Shown one piece after another: positions 31,949 to 39,763 of a stretch of 45,816 bases of DNA. The stretch is from JBHIET01 sp046760785 (lineage in GTDB: Bacteria > Chloroflexota > Anaerolineae > B4-G1), in assembly GCA_046760785.1 (NCBI GenBank), contig JBHIET010000023.1, forward strand, positions 1 to 45,816, in the 5' to 3' direction. Within the stretch, counting starts at the first letter, position 1. Every line of letters starts with the position of its first letter. The notes beneath the pieces are model-generated. The model saw only the letters and a list, made by a program, of their open reading frames with translations. It ran no database searches and had not been told where the DNA came from. The position numbers and the translations under genes are program-made.

Positions 31949-33192
31949 GCCTCACCGACCGTCTGTCCACTTGGGCCCAGGCCCGGTGGCTGCGCTGGCT
32001 GCTCGTGGCCGCGCTGGTGATGCTGTATACCGGGTGGATTGGATACCAGGTCGTGCGGAACGAGCTGTATGACTTCAACCTGTACTACATCGCTGCGGCC
32101 GGGTTCCGTCAAGGCGTGGATATCTATGCCCTGGCCAGGGAGTACACTGGTGCGAACCAACCGCGCTGGGCAGAGCTGGCTGTGCAGCACGGCGTCGAGT
32201 ACTACGCCCCGCCCTACCGCTACCCCCCGTTAACGGCCCAACTGGTTCTGCCACTCACATTACTGCCCCCCAAGGTCGCCGGTAGCGTATGGATCGCCTT
32301 GACCGCCGTGACTTTCATCGTGTCGGCATGGCTGCTGGGGAAATCGTCGCACCTGCCCTACGGAGTACCACTGTCCCACCTGCTGCTGTTCCTCTTTGTA
32401 CCACCCCTGACTACGATGCACGCTGGACAGATCAACGGCTTCCTGCTGCTGGCTCTCAGCCTGGCAGTGTACAGCCTGGCCCGACGGGATTGGATCGGTA
32501 CGGGGGTCGGCTTGGCTCTGGGCACCCTGCTCAAGTTGATCCCCCTGGCACTGGTGCTGTACCTCCCGTGGCGGCGATTGTGGAAAGCGACCATCATCGC
32601 TGTGATAGTGATCGTCGCACTGTTGCTGACCGTGCCCTTGACCCTTGGACCGGGCACATTGCAGGCATACGCGCGATACTTCTTCACAATAGGACAGCCG
32701 GGCACCGTCTTTGCCACGCCGCCGAATCAGAGTTTGAACGGTTTTTGGGGACGATTGCTGATCAACCAGGTGGACAGTGGCGTCATCTACCGCATTTACC
32801 TGGTCTCGGCCATGCTAGTTATGCTATGCACGCTGGCTTGCTGCTGGCCTGGCGGAGCATTCGTTCCTCACTGGCGAATCGAATTCGCGCTCATCGTCTG
32901 CGCGCTCCAACTGATCACTCCCTACACCTGGTACCATCAGCTCGTGCTGCTGCTGCTACCCTTACTCGTGCTTGCCTGTGAGATCGTCATTGGGCACGCG
33001 CCCCGCTGGTGGCTCGCGCCACTTGCCATTGGCTTCTTGTTGACCGACCTGCATGGGCTACTGTGGCATCACATAACTCCCACCCTGTTGTTATCCACTC
33101 CTTTCTATACAATAGTGATGCTGTGGGGCATGCTGGCGTGGTTGACCTTGCGGGAGAAATGGAATAGGTCTGACCAAAGGGACGTGGGATGA
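31945..33192 (+). CDS. Polytopic GT87-like (DUF2029) mannosyltransferase
   Basis: 415-residue membrane protein with about ten hydrophobic helices. YDFNLYYIAAAGFRQG in the first outer loop carries the Asp expected to be catalytic; PPYRYPPLTAQLVLPL and MHAGQINGFLLL are the other landmarks of the GT87 group, which uses polyprenyl-phosphate mannose. ATGA overlaps link it to the genes before and after. It could elongate the exported glycan or act as a polymerase substitute. Confidence 0.78.
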   Translation: MSLTDRLSTWAQARWLRWLLVAALVMLYTGWIGYQVVRNELYDFNLYYIAAAGFRQGVDIYALAREYTGANQPRWAELAVQHGVEYYAPPYRYPPLTAQLVLPLTLLPPKVAGSVWIALTAVTFIVSAWLLGKSSHLPYGVPLSHLLLFLFVPPLTTMHAGQINGFLLLALSLAVYSLARRDWIGTGVGLALGTLLKLIPLALVLYLPWRRLWKATIIAVIVIVALLLTVPLTLGPGTLQAYARYFFTIGQPGTVFATPPNQSLNGFWGRLLINQVDSGVIYRIYLVSAMLVMLCTLACCWPGGAFVPHWRIEFALIVCALQLITPYTWYHQLVLLLLPLLVLACEIVIGHAPRWWLAPLAIGFLLTDLHGLLWHHITPTLLLSTPFYTIVMLWGMLAWLTLREKWNRSDQRDVG

Positions 33193-34541
33193 GCTTGCAC
33201 CTTCGGACGCGCGTGGACAAGGGAGCAGTCGTACTGGCGATTATCTTTCTGGCAGCCTTTCCCCTGCTCTTCAAACCCTGGATCCACGGCTTTGACACGG
33301 TAGCATATTACTCGTGGCTGCGCTCGACCGTGATTGACGGCAACCTGGATGTCGGTGATGAATTCGCTCACTATGGCTACGACGCAGAGCGAGGGAGTAC
33401 CCACACCGGCTATACCTATAACGAATGGGCGGTCGGCTCGGCAGTTCTGTGGTCACCTTTTTTCCTGGCAGCGCACGGACTCTCGCATCTCGCCCACGTG
33501 CTGGGCTTGCCAGTAGCAACCGACGGATATGCGGCCCAATATGTCTGGGCCATTAGCCTGGCTAGCGCTATGTACGCCTTCATCGCTGTCCTCCTAACCT
33601 ATCATCTGTGCCGTGAATTCTTCGCGCTGCCCATCAGCGTCTTGGCCACAGCAGCGGTCTGGCTATCTAGCTCCCTGGTCTTCTATATGTACAGCCACCC
33701 GGCAATGTCTCATGCCAACGATGCCTTTACCTACGCTCTGTTCGTCTTTACGTGGTGTAAGACACGTCACCAGCAATGGTGGCACAGCGCCGCGCTCAGA
33801 GGCGCTGCGACGGGGTTGTGTGCGCTGGTCCGTCAGATGAACGCAGTGTTTATCTGCTTTGCGCTGGGTGAGTTTGTGGCAAGTGGGGTGCAGGCGTGGC
33901 TACGTACGAGGCAAACCATCGAGATGAGGCAGACATTTCTCAAGGTAGCAACCTTCTCTCTAGCATGGTGGCTCGTTTATTCTCCTCAGGTCATCGTCTG
34001 GCGCATCGTTTTCGGACACTGGATCGAAGTCAACCCATACGCCGGAGGAGCTGGCGTGGGCTTTGACTGGCTGCACCCGCACCTCCTGAGCGTTCTCCTC
34101 TCTAGCGACCACGGTCTGTTTGTCTGGACGCCACTGATGCTGCCGGCCATACTGGGTTGGCTTCCTTTTTGGCGAAAAGACCGTCGCCTGACCGCGCTGC
34201 TGGTGCTCAATTTCGTGCTGCAACTTTACGTGATCGCCTCGTGGGGCGACTGGAGCGGTTCGGTCGCTTTCGGTCAGCGGTTCTTCACCAACATGATACC
34301 TTCTTTCGCACTGGGGTTGGCCGCGTTGCTGAACGTGCTGCAGCAGCGAGTTCGGTTTCGCTGGCTCGTCACGGTCTGTGCTCTCTTCGTCATCTGGAAT
34401 GGATTGCTCATCGTGCGCTACGTCTTGGAAGATATTCCGCGCCGTGGCAGTATGCCGCTCGGTCATTTTATCATCGGCCAGTTCACCGTCATCCCGCGCC
34501 ACATAAGCCGCATTCTGCAAGCCCTCATCACCCGGGAGTAG
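33189..34541 (+). CDS. Polytopic membrane glycosyltransferase-like protein
   Basis: 450 residues with roughly ten membrane helices. Near the N-terminus HGFDTVAYYSWLRSTVIDGN and VGDEF form the acidic outer loop seen in uncharacterised GT39/ArnT-like proteins; later SWGDWSGSVAFGQRFFTNMI resembles the C-terminal loop of that group. The ATG overlaps the GT87-like stop (ATGA). Function by analogy: transfer of a lipid-linked sugar on the outer face. No sequence feature proves activity. Confidence 0.7.
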   Translation: MSLHLRTRVDKGAVVLAIIFLAAFPLLFKPWIHGFDTVAYYSWLRSTVIDGNLDVGDEFAHYGYDAERGSTHTGYTYNEWAVGSAVLWSPFFLAAHGLSHLAHVLGLPVATDGYAAQYVWAISLASAMYAFIAVLLTYHLCREFFALPISVLATAAVWLSSSLVFYMYSHPAMSHANDAFTYALFVFTWCKTRHQQWWHSAALRGAATGLCALVRQMNAVFICFALGEFVASGVQAWLRTRQTIEMRQTFLKVATFSLAWWLVYSPQVIVWRIVFGHWIEVNPYAGGAGVGFDWLHPHLLSVLLSSDHGLFVWTPLMLPAILGWLPFWRKDRRLTALLVLNFVLQLYVIASWGDWSGSVAFGQRFFTNMIPSFALGLAALLNVLQQRVRFRWLVTVCALFVIWNGLLIVRYVLEDIPRRGSMPLGHFIIGQFTVIPRHISRILQALITRE

Positions 34542-34545
34542 AACG

Positions 34546-35640
34546 TTGAACGTCCTCCATATCTACAAAGACTACTACCCCGTCCTGGGCGGCATCGAGA
34601 ACCACGTCAAAGTGCTGGCCGAGGCTCAGGCCGCAGCCGAACACCGGGTCACCGTGCTGGTCTGCGGCCCCAGCCCACGCACGCAGGTAGAGAACATCAA
34701 CGGCGTGAAGGTCATCAAGGCCGGGCGGCTAATCACCGCCGCCTCCATGCCCCTCAGCCTGAGCCAGCCCTCCATCCTGGCCCGCCTCCGCCCCGACGTC
34801 GCCCACATCCACTCCCCCTATCCCCTGGGCGAGGTCGCCAACTGGCTGCTGGGCCAGGCGCGTACCACCGTCATCACCCACCACTCCGACGTAGTCCGCC
34901 AGCGGGGATGGCTGCGGTTCTACGGCCCGCTCCTCCGCCGCGTCCTTCGCGCCGCCGACTGCGTCATCGCCACCAGCCCCCGCTACATCGAGACCTCCCC
35001 CTGGCTGAGGCCCGTGCGGGAGAAATGTACCGTCGTCCCCCTGGGGGTGGACCACCGCCGCTTCACCCCCCCCACCAACCAACTAACCAACCAACCAACA
35101 CTCCTTTTCACAGGTCGCCTGCGCTACTACAAGGGACTGGACACCCTCCTCTGGGCCCTCTCCGCCCTATCTGGCGTCTGTTTGGTCATCGTGGGCGATG
35201 GGCCGATGAGGGCAGAGTGGGAACGTCTGGCCGGCACACTGGGTCTGCGGGAGCGGGTGACGTTCACTGGTGAGGTTCCTGACGATGACTTGCCCCGCTA
35301 CCATCACACCGCCCACGTCTTCGTACTGCCTGCCAATGCTCGCGCCGAGGCCTTCGGCACCGTCCTCCTGGAGGCAATGGCTTCGGGCCTTCCCTGCATC
35401 ACCACCGAGGTGGGCACTGGCACCTCCTGGGTGGTGCAGGACGGCGTCACCGGGCTGGTGGTACCTCCTCGTGACCCTCGAGCATTGGCCGAGGCCATTC
35501 GGGGCCTGTTAGATGATCCACAGCGCAGGGCAGCAATGGGCCAAGCCGCCCGTGCCCGTGTGGAGGCAGAGTTTACCCTGGAGCGGATGATCGCACGGGT
35601 ACAGGCGGTGTATGAAGAGGCGCTGGAGCGGAGCATTTGA
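34546..35640 (+). CDS. GT-B glycosyltransferase, family 4 type
   Basis: 364 residues from TTG 34546. VLHIYKDYYPVLGGIENHVK is a classic GT4 N-terminus; then VAHIHSPYPLGEVAN, TVVPLGVDHRRFTP, LLFTGRLRYYKGLDTLLWAL, LVIVGDGPMRAEWERL and E-x7-E in ARAEAFGTVLLEAMASGLPC. It resembles phosphatidylinositol- or lipid-linked mannosyltransferases. A TNQLTNQPT stretch after the FTPP sequence is a translated ACCAACCAACTA repeat. Last glycosyltransferase of the locus; its final codons overlap the orphan promoter at 35637. Confidence 0.88.
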   Translation: MNVLHIYKDYYPVLGGIENHVKVLAEAQAAAEHRVTVLVCGPSPRTQVENINGVKVIKAGRLITAASMPLSLSQPSILARLRPDVAHIHSPYPLGEVANWLLGQARTTVITHHSDVVRQRGWLRFYGPLLRRVLRAADCVIATSPRYIETSPWLRPVREKCTVVPLGVDHRRFTPPTNQLTNQPTLLFTGRLRYYKGLDTLLWALSALSGVCLVIVGDGPMRAEWERLAGTLGLRERVTFTGEVPDDDLPRYHHTAHVFVLPANARAEAFGTVLLEAMASGLPCITTEVGTGTSWVVQDGVTGLVVPPRDPRALAEAIRGLLDDPQRRAAMGQAARARVEAEFTLERMIARVQAVYEEALERSI

Positions 35641-35664
35641 CTTTTGCCCCAAACTTCTTATAAT
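35637..35664 (+). promoter_or_regulatory. Strong orphan promoter
   Basis: TTGACT (35637-35642) and TATAAT (35659-35664) with a 16-bp spacer, the same boxes and spacing as the higBA promoter. About 670 bp downstream hold no convincing gene with a ribosome site, so it may drive a small RNA, the long leader of the protease gene, or the front of a lost gene. 35665-35870 otherwise shows nothing I can name. Confidence 0.5.
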
Positions 35665-35870
35665 ATATGAGGGCGGGACACCGCGATCGGCACCTCTGCT
35701 AGTACCTTTCTTTACCTTCATCGGCCGGCAGCACCTACAAGCTGCCCTATCGGTCAACACATCTCGACCCTTTACCTCGTCATACAAACGATCGATCAGT
35801 TTTGCGTGAGGACTTGCCTGTTTCTCTATTCCACGGAGGGTTTCAGGATCTCGCGAAGACGTCAGAATAA

Positions 35871-36047
35871 TCACTGACAGGAGTTACGCGGTTCGCCGGT
35901 CGAGTAGGCCCTTCAGGTCGAGTAGCGAAGCGTATCGAGACCCAGGGCTGTATCGAGACCAAGAACCGCGCCAAACCGGGCTTCGATACGGCCTGCGGCC
36001 TACTCAGCCAGCGGTTTGGCCCTCAACTGCGTAAGTCCTGTCACTGA
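35871..36047. mobile_element. MITE-like element with 23-bp terminal inverted repeats
   Basis: Left end TCACTGACAGGAGTTACGCG (continuing GTT) and right end, read inverted, TCAGTGACAGGACTTACGCA (continuing GTT) differ at three of 23 positions. The 177-bp interior has no gene and contains GGTCGAGTAG and TATCGAGAC units in both orientations. Ends with a GACAGGACTTACGC core recur in small non-autonomous elements of several bacteria. No clear target-site duplication was seen. Confidence 0.6.
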
Positions 36048-36085
36048 TGGACCCTCGCTACAAGGTGAAGGTGAGGCCCGCGATC

Positions 36086-36238
36086 ATGTGTAAGCTATCG
36101 GCGATCCTTGTATTGCTCCTCCCGGCTGGATGCGCTGGTTATACCGGTGTATTCGGCAATCCCATCGCCGTAGAAGGCAACTCAGGCTGGCGGTACACAG
36201 GTGACCAAGGAGAAGGGGGTGGTAAAGCGACGCAATGA
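36086..36238 (+). CDS. Possible small lipoprotein
   Basis: A 50-residue frame starting MCKLSAILVLLLPAGCAGYTG: a hydrophobic stretch followed by LPAGC, which fits a lipobox with Cys16 as the lipid-attachment site. The rest (VFGNPIAVEGNSGWRY) is short and unlike anything I recognise. No ribosome site is obvious, and the start could also be ATG 36047, which sits on the MITE end. It may be the stump of a longer lipoprotein cut by the element, or chance. 98 bp then lead to the protease gene. Confidence 0.3.
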   Translation: MCKLSAILVLLLPAGCAGYTGVFGNPIAVEGNSGWRYTGDQGEGGGKATQ

Positions 36239-36336
36239 TGATATGCAGGTGGTTAAGGGACGCGATCTCCAGGTTCTTGTGTCGTTCGCTGATCAGGTGC
36301 AGCACGCACCATGATCTACTCTCCTGAAGGAGAAAA

Positions 36337-39300
36337 ATGATGAAAGCGCGACTGACCGTTGTGTTTTGTCTGATTGCGGTCCTGGCCTTGTCTTTACTGG
36401 GCGGGATTCAGTCCACGCCTTCCCAACCACCAGCAGCTCCCCCTCCCCCCGGTGAGGTCACGTTGAGTGAAGCAGATAGTGGCAGACTGATCGAGCTCCA
36501 GGAAAGCGATGTGGTGGTTCTCAGGCTGGAGAGCAATCCATCTACTGGCTACAGGTGGGAAGTTCAGGAGACGGACCAGAACATCCTGCTCCAGGTGGGG
36601 GCATTTGAGTTTGAGTCAGAACCAAATCGGTTCGGTGCTCCAGGTACACAGGTACTGCGCTTCGTCGGAGTCTCAGAGGGCAGGACCCCTCTCAAGTTGG
36701 TCTACCGTCGCCCCTGGGAGGAGGGCGTGGAACCACTCAAGACCTACTCCATTCAAGTGCAGTCCAAGGGAGCGTTTAGAGGCGTCTACAACCCAGCGTC
36801 TGCCCCTGTTGAGGAATCTGTGCCTTCTGAGGAACAGTCTGCTCCACTGGCCCTTCCCTCGTCGTTCAATTGGTGCGACCAGGGAGGATGCACCCCGATT
36901 AAGGACCAGGGCAGTTGTGGCAGTTGCTGGGCCTTCGGCACGGTGGGTCCCTTTGAATCGCTTATCAAGCTTAAGGATGGGGTTACGAGGGATCTTTCGG
37001 AGCAATACCTGGTTTCGTGCAACGAAGAAGGCTGGGGTTGCGATGGTGGGTGGTGGGCACATATGTACCACAAGGACAAGGTGCCATCGGGTGAGCCGGA
37101 AGCGGGGGCAGTTTGGGAATCTGATTTCCCCTATGTGGCCTACGATGCTCCCTGCAACCCGCCCCACCCTCACCATGAGAAGCTGGATGACTGGGGCTAT
37201 GTGGATGGCCAGCAGAACACTGTGCCTTCTGTGTCGACTCTCAAGCAGGCTATCTATGACTATGGCCCCCTGTCGGTTGCCGTCTGCGTAAACAGTGCTT
37301 TTCAGAACTATAGCGGTGGCATTTTCACCGGCCCCAGTTGCAGCGATATAAACCACGCCGTAGTCCTCACTGGCTGGGATGACAGTGGTGGATACTGGTA
37401 CATGCGAAACTCCTGGGGGACAGGCTGGGGTGAAAGCGGCTACATGCGCATCAAGTGGGGGGTCAGCGACATAGGATATAATGCCACCTATCTCGTCTAC
37501 GGCGGAGCTGGTCCAACGCCGACGCCAACCATCACGCCGACCCCGGCGCCCGCGGCGCCCATTCTGCTGGTGGACGACGACAAGGGTAAATCTTATGAGA
37601 GCTACTACACGGCAGCGCTCAATGCCCTGGGCAAGGAGTACGACGTCTGGACCGTCGAGAGCCAGGGCTCGCCTTCGGCATCTGAATTGCAGCGCTACGA
37701 TATCGTCATCTGGTTCACCGGCGACGACTACACCACCACGCTGACCAGCAGTGACCAGTCCAACCTGGCGGCCTACCTGGACGCCGGCGGCAACCTCTTC
37801 ATCACCGCCCAGGACATCGGCTACGACATCAACACCAGTTCCTTCTACGGAGACTATCTGCACGCTTCGTACATCCGGGACGACACGAACACCTATGGAC
37901 TGGCGGGCTACGACATCCTGAGCGGTGTCAACGTGAACATCTCCGGCGGCGATGGCGCGGATAACCAAGGCTACCCCTCCGAGATCGGGCTGGGGAGTGG
38001 CGCGGTGGGCTTGTTCGACTATGATGGCAGCTACACCTGGGGCGGCTTGCGCTGGGAGGGGGCCTACAGAGTGGTCTATCTCTCCTTTGGCTACGAGGCC
38101 ATCAACTCGTCAGCCGACCGCACCAGCGTCATGGACAACGTGCTGGGCTGGCTGGAGGGAGGCGCGCCGCCGCCCACACCGACACCCACGTCTGTACCGC
38201 CTACACCTACGCCAACCTCCATACCGCCCACGCCCACGCCCACGCCGACCGGCGTGCCACCGACTCCGACGCCAACGTCCGTGCCGCCCACGCCGACCCC
38301 ACCGCCAGGAGAGATCTTCTCCGACGATTTCGAGAGCGACAAGGGCTGGGTAGTGAACCCCTCGGGGAGCGACACGGCGACGACCGGCATGTGGGAGCGG
38401 GCCAACCCTGAGGAGACCTCGTACAGTGGTGTGACGTATCAGTTGGGCACGACGGCCAGCGGGAGCTACGACCTGGTCACCGGGCCATTGGCAGGCAGCA
38501 GCGTCGGCAGCTACGACATAGATAACGGCGATACCACGATCCGCTCGCCGGACATCACACTGCCCGGCAGCGGAGACATCACCCTGTCGTTCAAGTACTA
38601 CCTGGCGCACTACAACAATGGCTCAAGCGACGACTACCTGCGGGTGAAGATAGTTGGTTCGACGACCGCGACCGTCCTGGAGGAGCTTGGCTCCGCGGAC
38701 TACGATGAAGCTGCGTGGGCAGACTTCAGCACCAGTCTGAATGACTTCGCCGGGCAGACGGTCTACCTGCTGATCGAAGCGGCTGATGGCGGCAGTGGCA
38801 GCCTCATCGAGGCGGCCATAGACGACGTATCCATCACATCGAGCGAACCGCCACCGCCGACGCCCACTCCGCCGCCGCCCACGCCGACCAACACGCCGGC
38901 ACCACCCACGCCCACGCCGACCCCACCGCCAGGAGAGATCTTCTCCGACGATTTCGAGAGCGACAAGGGCTGGGTAGTGAACCCCTCGGGGAGCGACACG
39001 GCGACGACCGGCATGTGGGAGCGGGCCAACCCTGAGGAGACCTCGTACAGTGGTGTGACGTATCAGTTGGGCACGACGGCCAGCGGGAGCTACGACCTGG
39101 TCACCGGGCCATTGGCAGGCAGCAGCGTCGGCAGCTACGACATAGATAACGGCGATACCACGATCCGCTCGCCGGACATCACACTGCCCGGCAGCGGAGA
39201 CATCACCCTGTCGTTCAAGTACTACCTGGCGCACTACAACAATGGCTCAAGCGACGACTACCTGCGGGTGAAGATAGTTGGTTCGACGACCGCGACCGTC

Positions 39301-39465
39301 CTGGAGGAGCTTGGCTCCGCGGACTACGATGAAGCTGCGTGGGCAGACTTCAGCACCAGTCTGAATGACTTCGCCGGGCAGACGGTCTACCTGCTGATCG
39401 AAGCGGCTGATGGCGGCAGTGGCAGCCTCATCGAGGCGGCCATAGACGACGTGCTGATCGAGTGA
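36337..39465 (+). CDS. Exported papain-family cysteine protease with N-terminal chagasin-like inhibitor domain
   Basis: 1042-residue secreted protein. Signal peptide about 1-26 (VVFCLIAVLALSLLGG). Residues about 40-142 resemble chagasin/I42 inhibitors of papain-like proteases, with the three binding loops NPSTGYRW (67-74), a weak GAPGT (100-104) and RRPW (124-127). Residues about 172-389 are a C1A protease: Q191 and C197 in KDQGSCGSCWAFG, H340 in DINHAVVLTGW, N358 in RNSWGTGWGESGY. Then a Pro/Thr linker, a domain at 405-608 opening ILLVDDDKG, a second long PTPT linker, and two near-identical domains (about 659-830 and 867-1038; DDFESDKGWVVNP) like those at the C-termini of secreted metalloproteases. 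No membrane anchor at the end. No I29 propeptide is seen, so the chagasin-like domain may hold the protease inactive until cut. Ribosome site AAGGAG favours the second ATG (36340). Confidence 0.85.
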   Translation: MMKARLTVVFCLIAVLALSLLGGIQSTPSQPPAAPPPPGEVTLSEADSGRLIELQESDVVVLRLESNPSTGYRWEVQETDQNILLQVGAFEFESEPNRFGAPGTQVLRFVGVSEGRTPLKLVYRRPWEEGVEPLKTYSIQVQSKGAFRGVYNPASAPVEESVPSEEQSAPLALPSSFNWCDQGGCTPIKDQGSCGSCWAFGTVGPFESLIKLKDGVTRDLSEQYLVSCNEEGWGCDGGWWAHMYHKDKVPSGEPEAGAVWESDFPYVAYDAPCNPPHPHHEKLDDWGYVDGQQNTVPSVSTLKQAIYDYGPLSVAVCVNSAFQNYSGGIFTGPSCSDINHAVVLTGWDDSGGYWYMRNSWGTGWGESGYMRIKWGVSDIGYNATYLVYGGAGPTPTPTITPTPAPAAPILLVDDDKGKSYESYYTAALNALGKEYDVWTVESQGSPSASELQRYDIVIWFTGDDYTTTLTSSDQSNLAAYLDAGGNLFITAQDIGYDINTSSFYGDYLHASYIRDDTNTYGLAGYDILSGVNVNISGGDGADNQGYPSEIGLGSGAVGLFDYDGSYTWGGLRWEGAYRVVYLSFGYEAINSSADRTSVMDNVLGWLEGGAPPPTPTPTSVPPTPTPTSIPPTPTPTPTGVPPTPTPTSVPPTPTPPPGEIFSDDFESDKGWVVNPSGSDTATTGMWERANPEETSYSGVTYQLGTTASGSYDLVTGPLAGSSVGSYDIDNGDTTIRSPDITLPGSGDITLSFKYYLAHYNNGSSDDYLRVKIVGSTTATVLEELGSADYDEAAWADFSTSLNDFAGQTVYLLIEAADGGSGSLIEAAIDDVSITSSEPPPPTPTPPPPTPTNTPAPPTPTPTPPPGEIFSDDFESDKGWVVNPSGSDTATTGMWERANPEETSYSGVTYQLGTTASGSYDLVTGPLAGSSVGSYDIDNGDTTIRSPDITLPGSGDITLSFKYYLAHYNNGSSDDYLRVKIVGSTTATVLEELGSADYDEAAWADFSTSLNDFAGQTVYLLIEAADGGSGSLIEAAIDDVLIE
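38285..38828 (+). repeat. Tandem 544-bp repeat, copy 1
   Basis: Identical base for base, as far as I can follow by eye, to 38909-39452 at a constant offset of 624 bp. It encodes one linker end and one jelly-roll-like C-terminal domain of the protease. Confidence 0.9.
38909..39452 (+). repeat. Tandem 544-bp repeat, copy 2
   Basis: Second copy of the repeat at 38285-38828. Identity covers wobble positions as well, so duplication or gene conversion must be very recent. It ends eight bases before the final sense codons of the gene diverge. Confidence 0.9.
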
Positions 39466-39514
39466 TGGCACGCCTGACCGTTACCGCGCGATAGTGCACC
39501 GGACAGGAAGCAGC

Positions 39515-39544
39515 AACGGCCCCGCTCGAATGGGCGGGGCCGTT
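39515..39544 (+). terminator. Hairpin terminator after the protease gene
   Basis: AACGGCCCCGC / GCGGGGCCGTT form an 11-bp GC-rich stem around an 8-base loop, 50 bp after the stop codon. The T-tract is poor, so termination may depend on other factors. It isolates rpoC from the protease gene. Confidence 0.65.
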
Positions 39545-39645
39545 CAGTACTGTGCAGGTATGAGCCCGCCGCACACACGTTGATGCCTGCCCAGCACCTG
39601 CACAAGTTCTGGATGAGTCAAGCGAGCTGTTTCAAGATTTCCTAC

Positions 39646-39673
39646 TTGACAAAACGAGAGAAGCCGCTATAAT
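39646..39673 (+). promoter_or_regulatory. rpoC promoter
   Basis: TTGACA (39646-39651) and TATAAT (39668-39673), both perfect consensus, 16 bp apart. The leader of about 85 bases runs to the rpoC ATG at 39764 and contains GGGAGAAGAAGG as ribosome site. Confidence 0.75.
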
Positions 39674-39763
39674 ACAACCGTCAATGGGCCTTAAACTTCG
39701 AAGCGCTGGGCAAGGAGCCTCACGCGCTTCTTTCGTGTATGTTCTCGTGCGGGAGAAGAAGGA

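Noticed and set aside
35509..35874. Minus-strand frame starting MIILTSSRDPETLRGIEK
   Set aside because: The first 40 residues look protein-like and might be a gene remnant, but there is no ribosome site, it runs into the glycosyltransferase gene, and I recognise no family.
36673..37968. 431-codon open frame on the minus strand
   Set aside because: Antisense to the papain domain; no ribosome site and no recognisable protein features.
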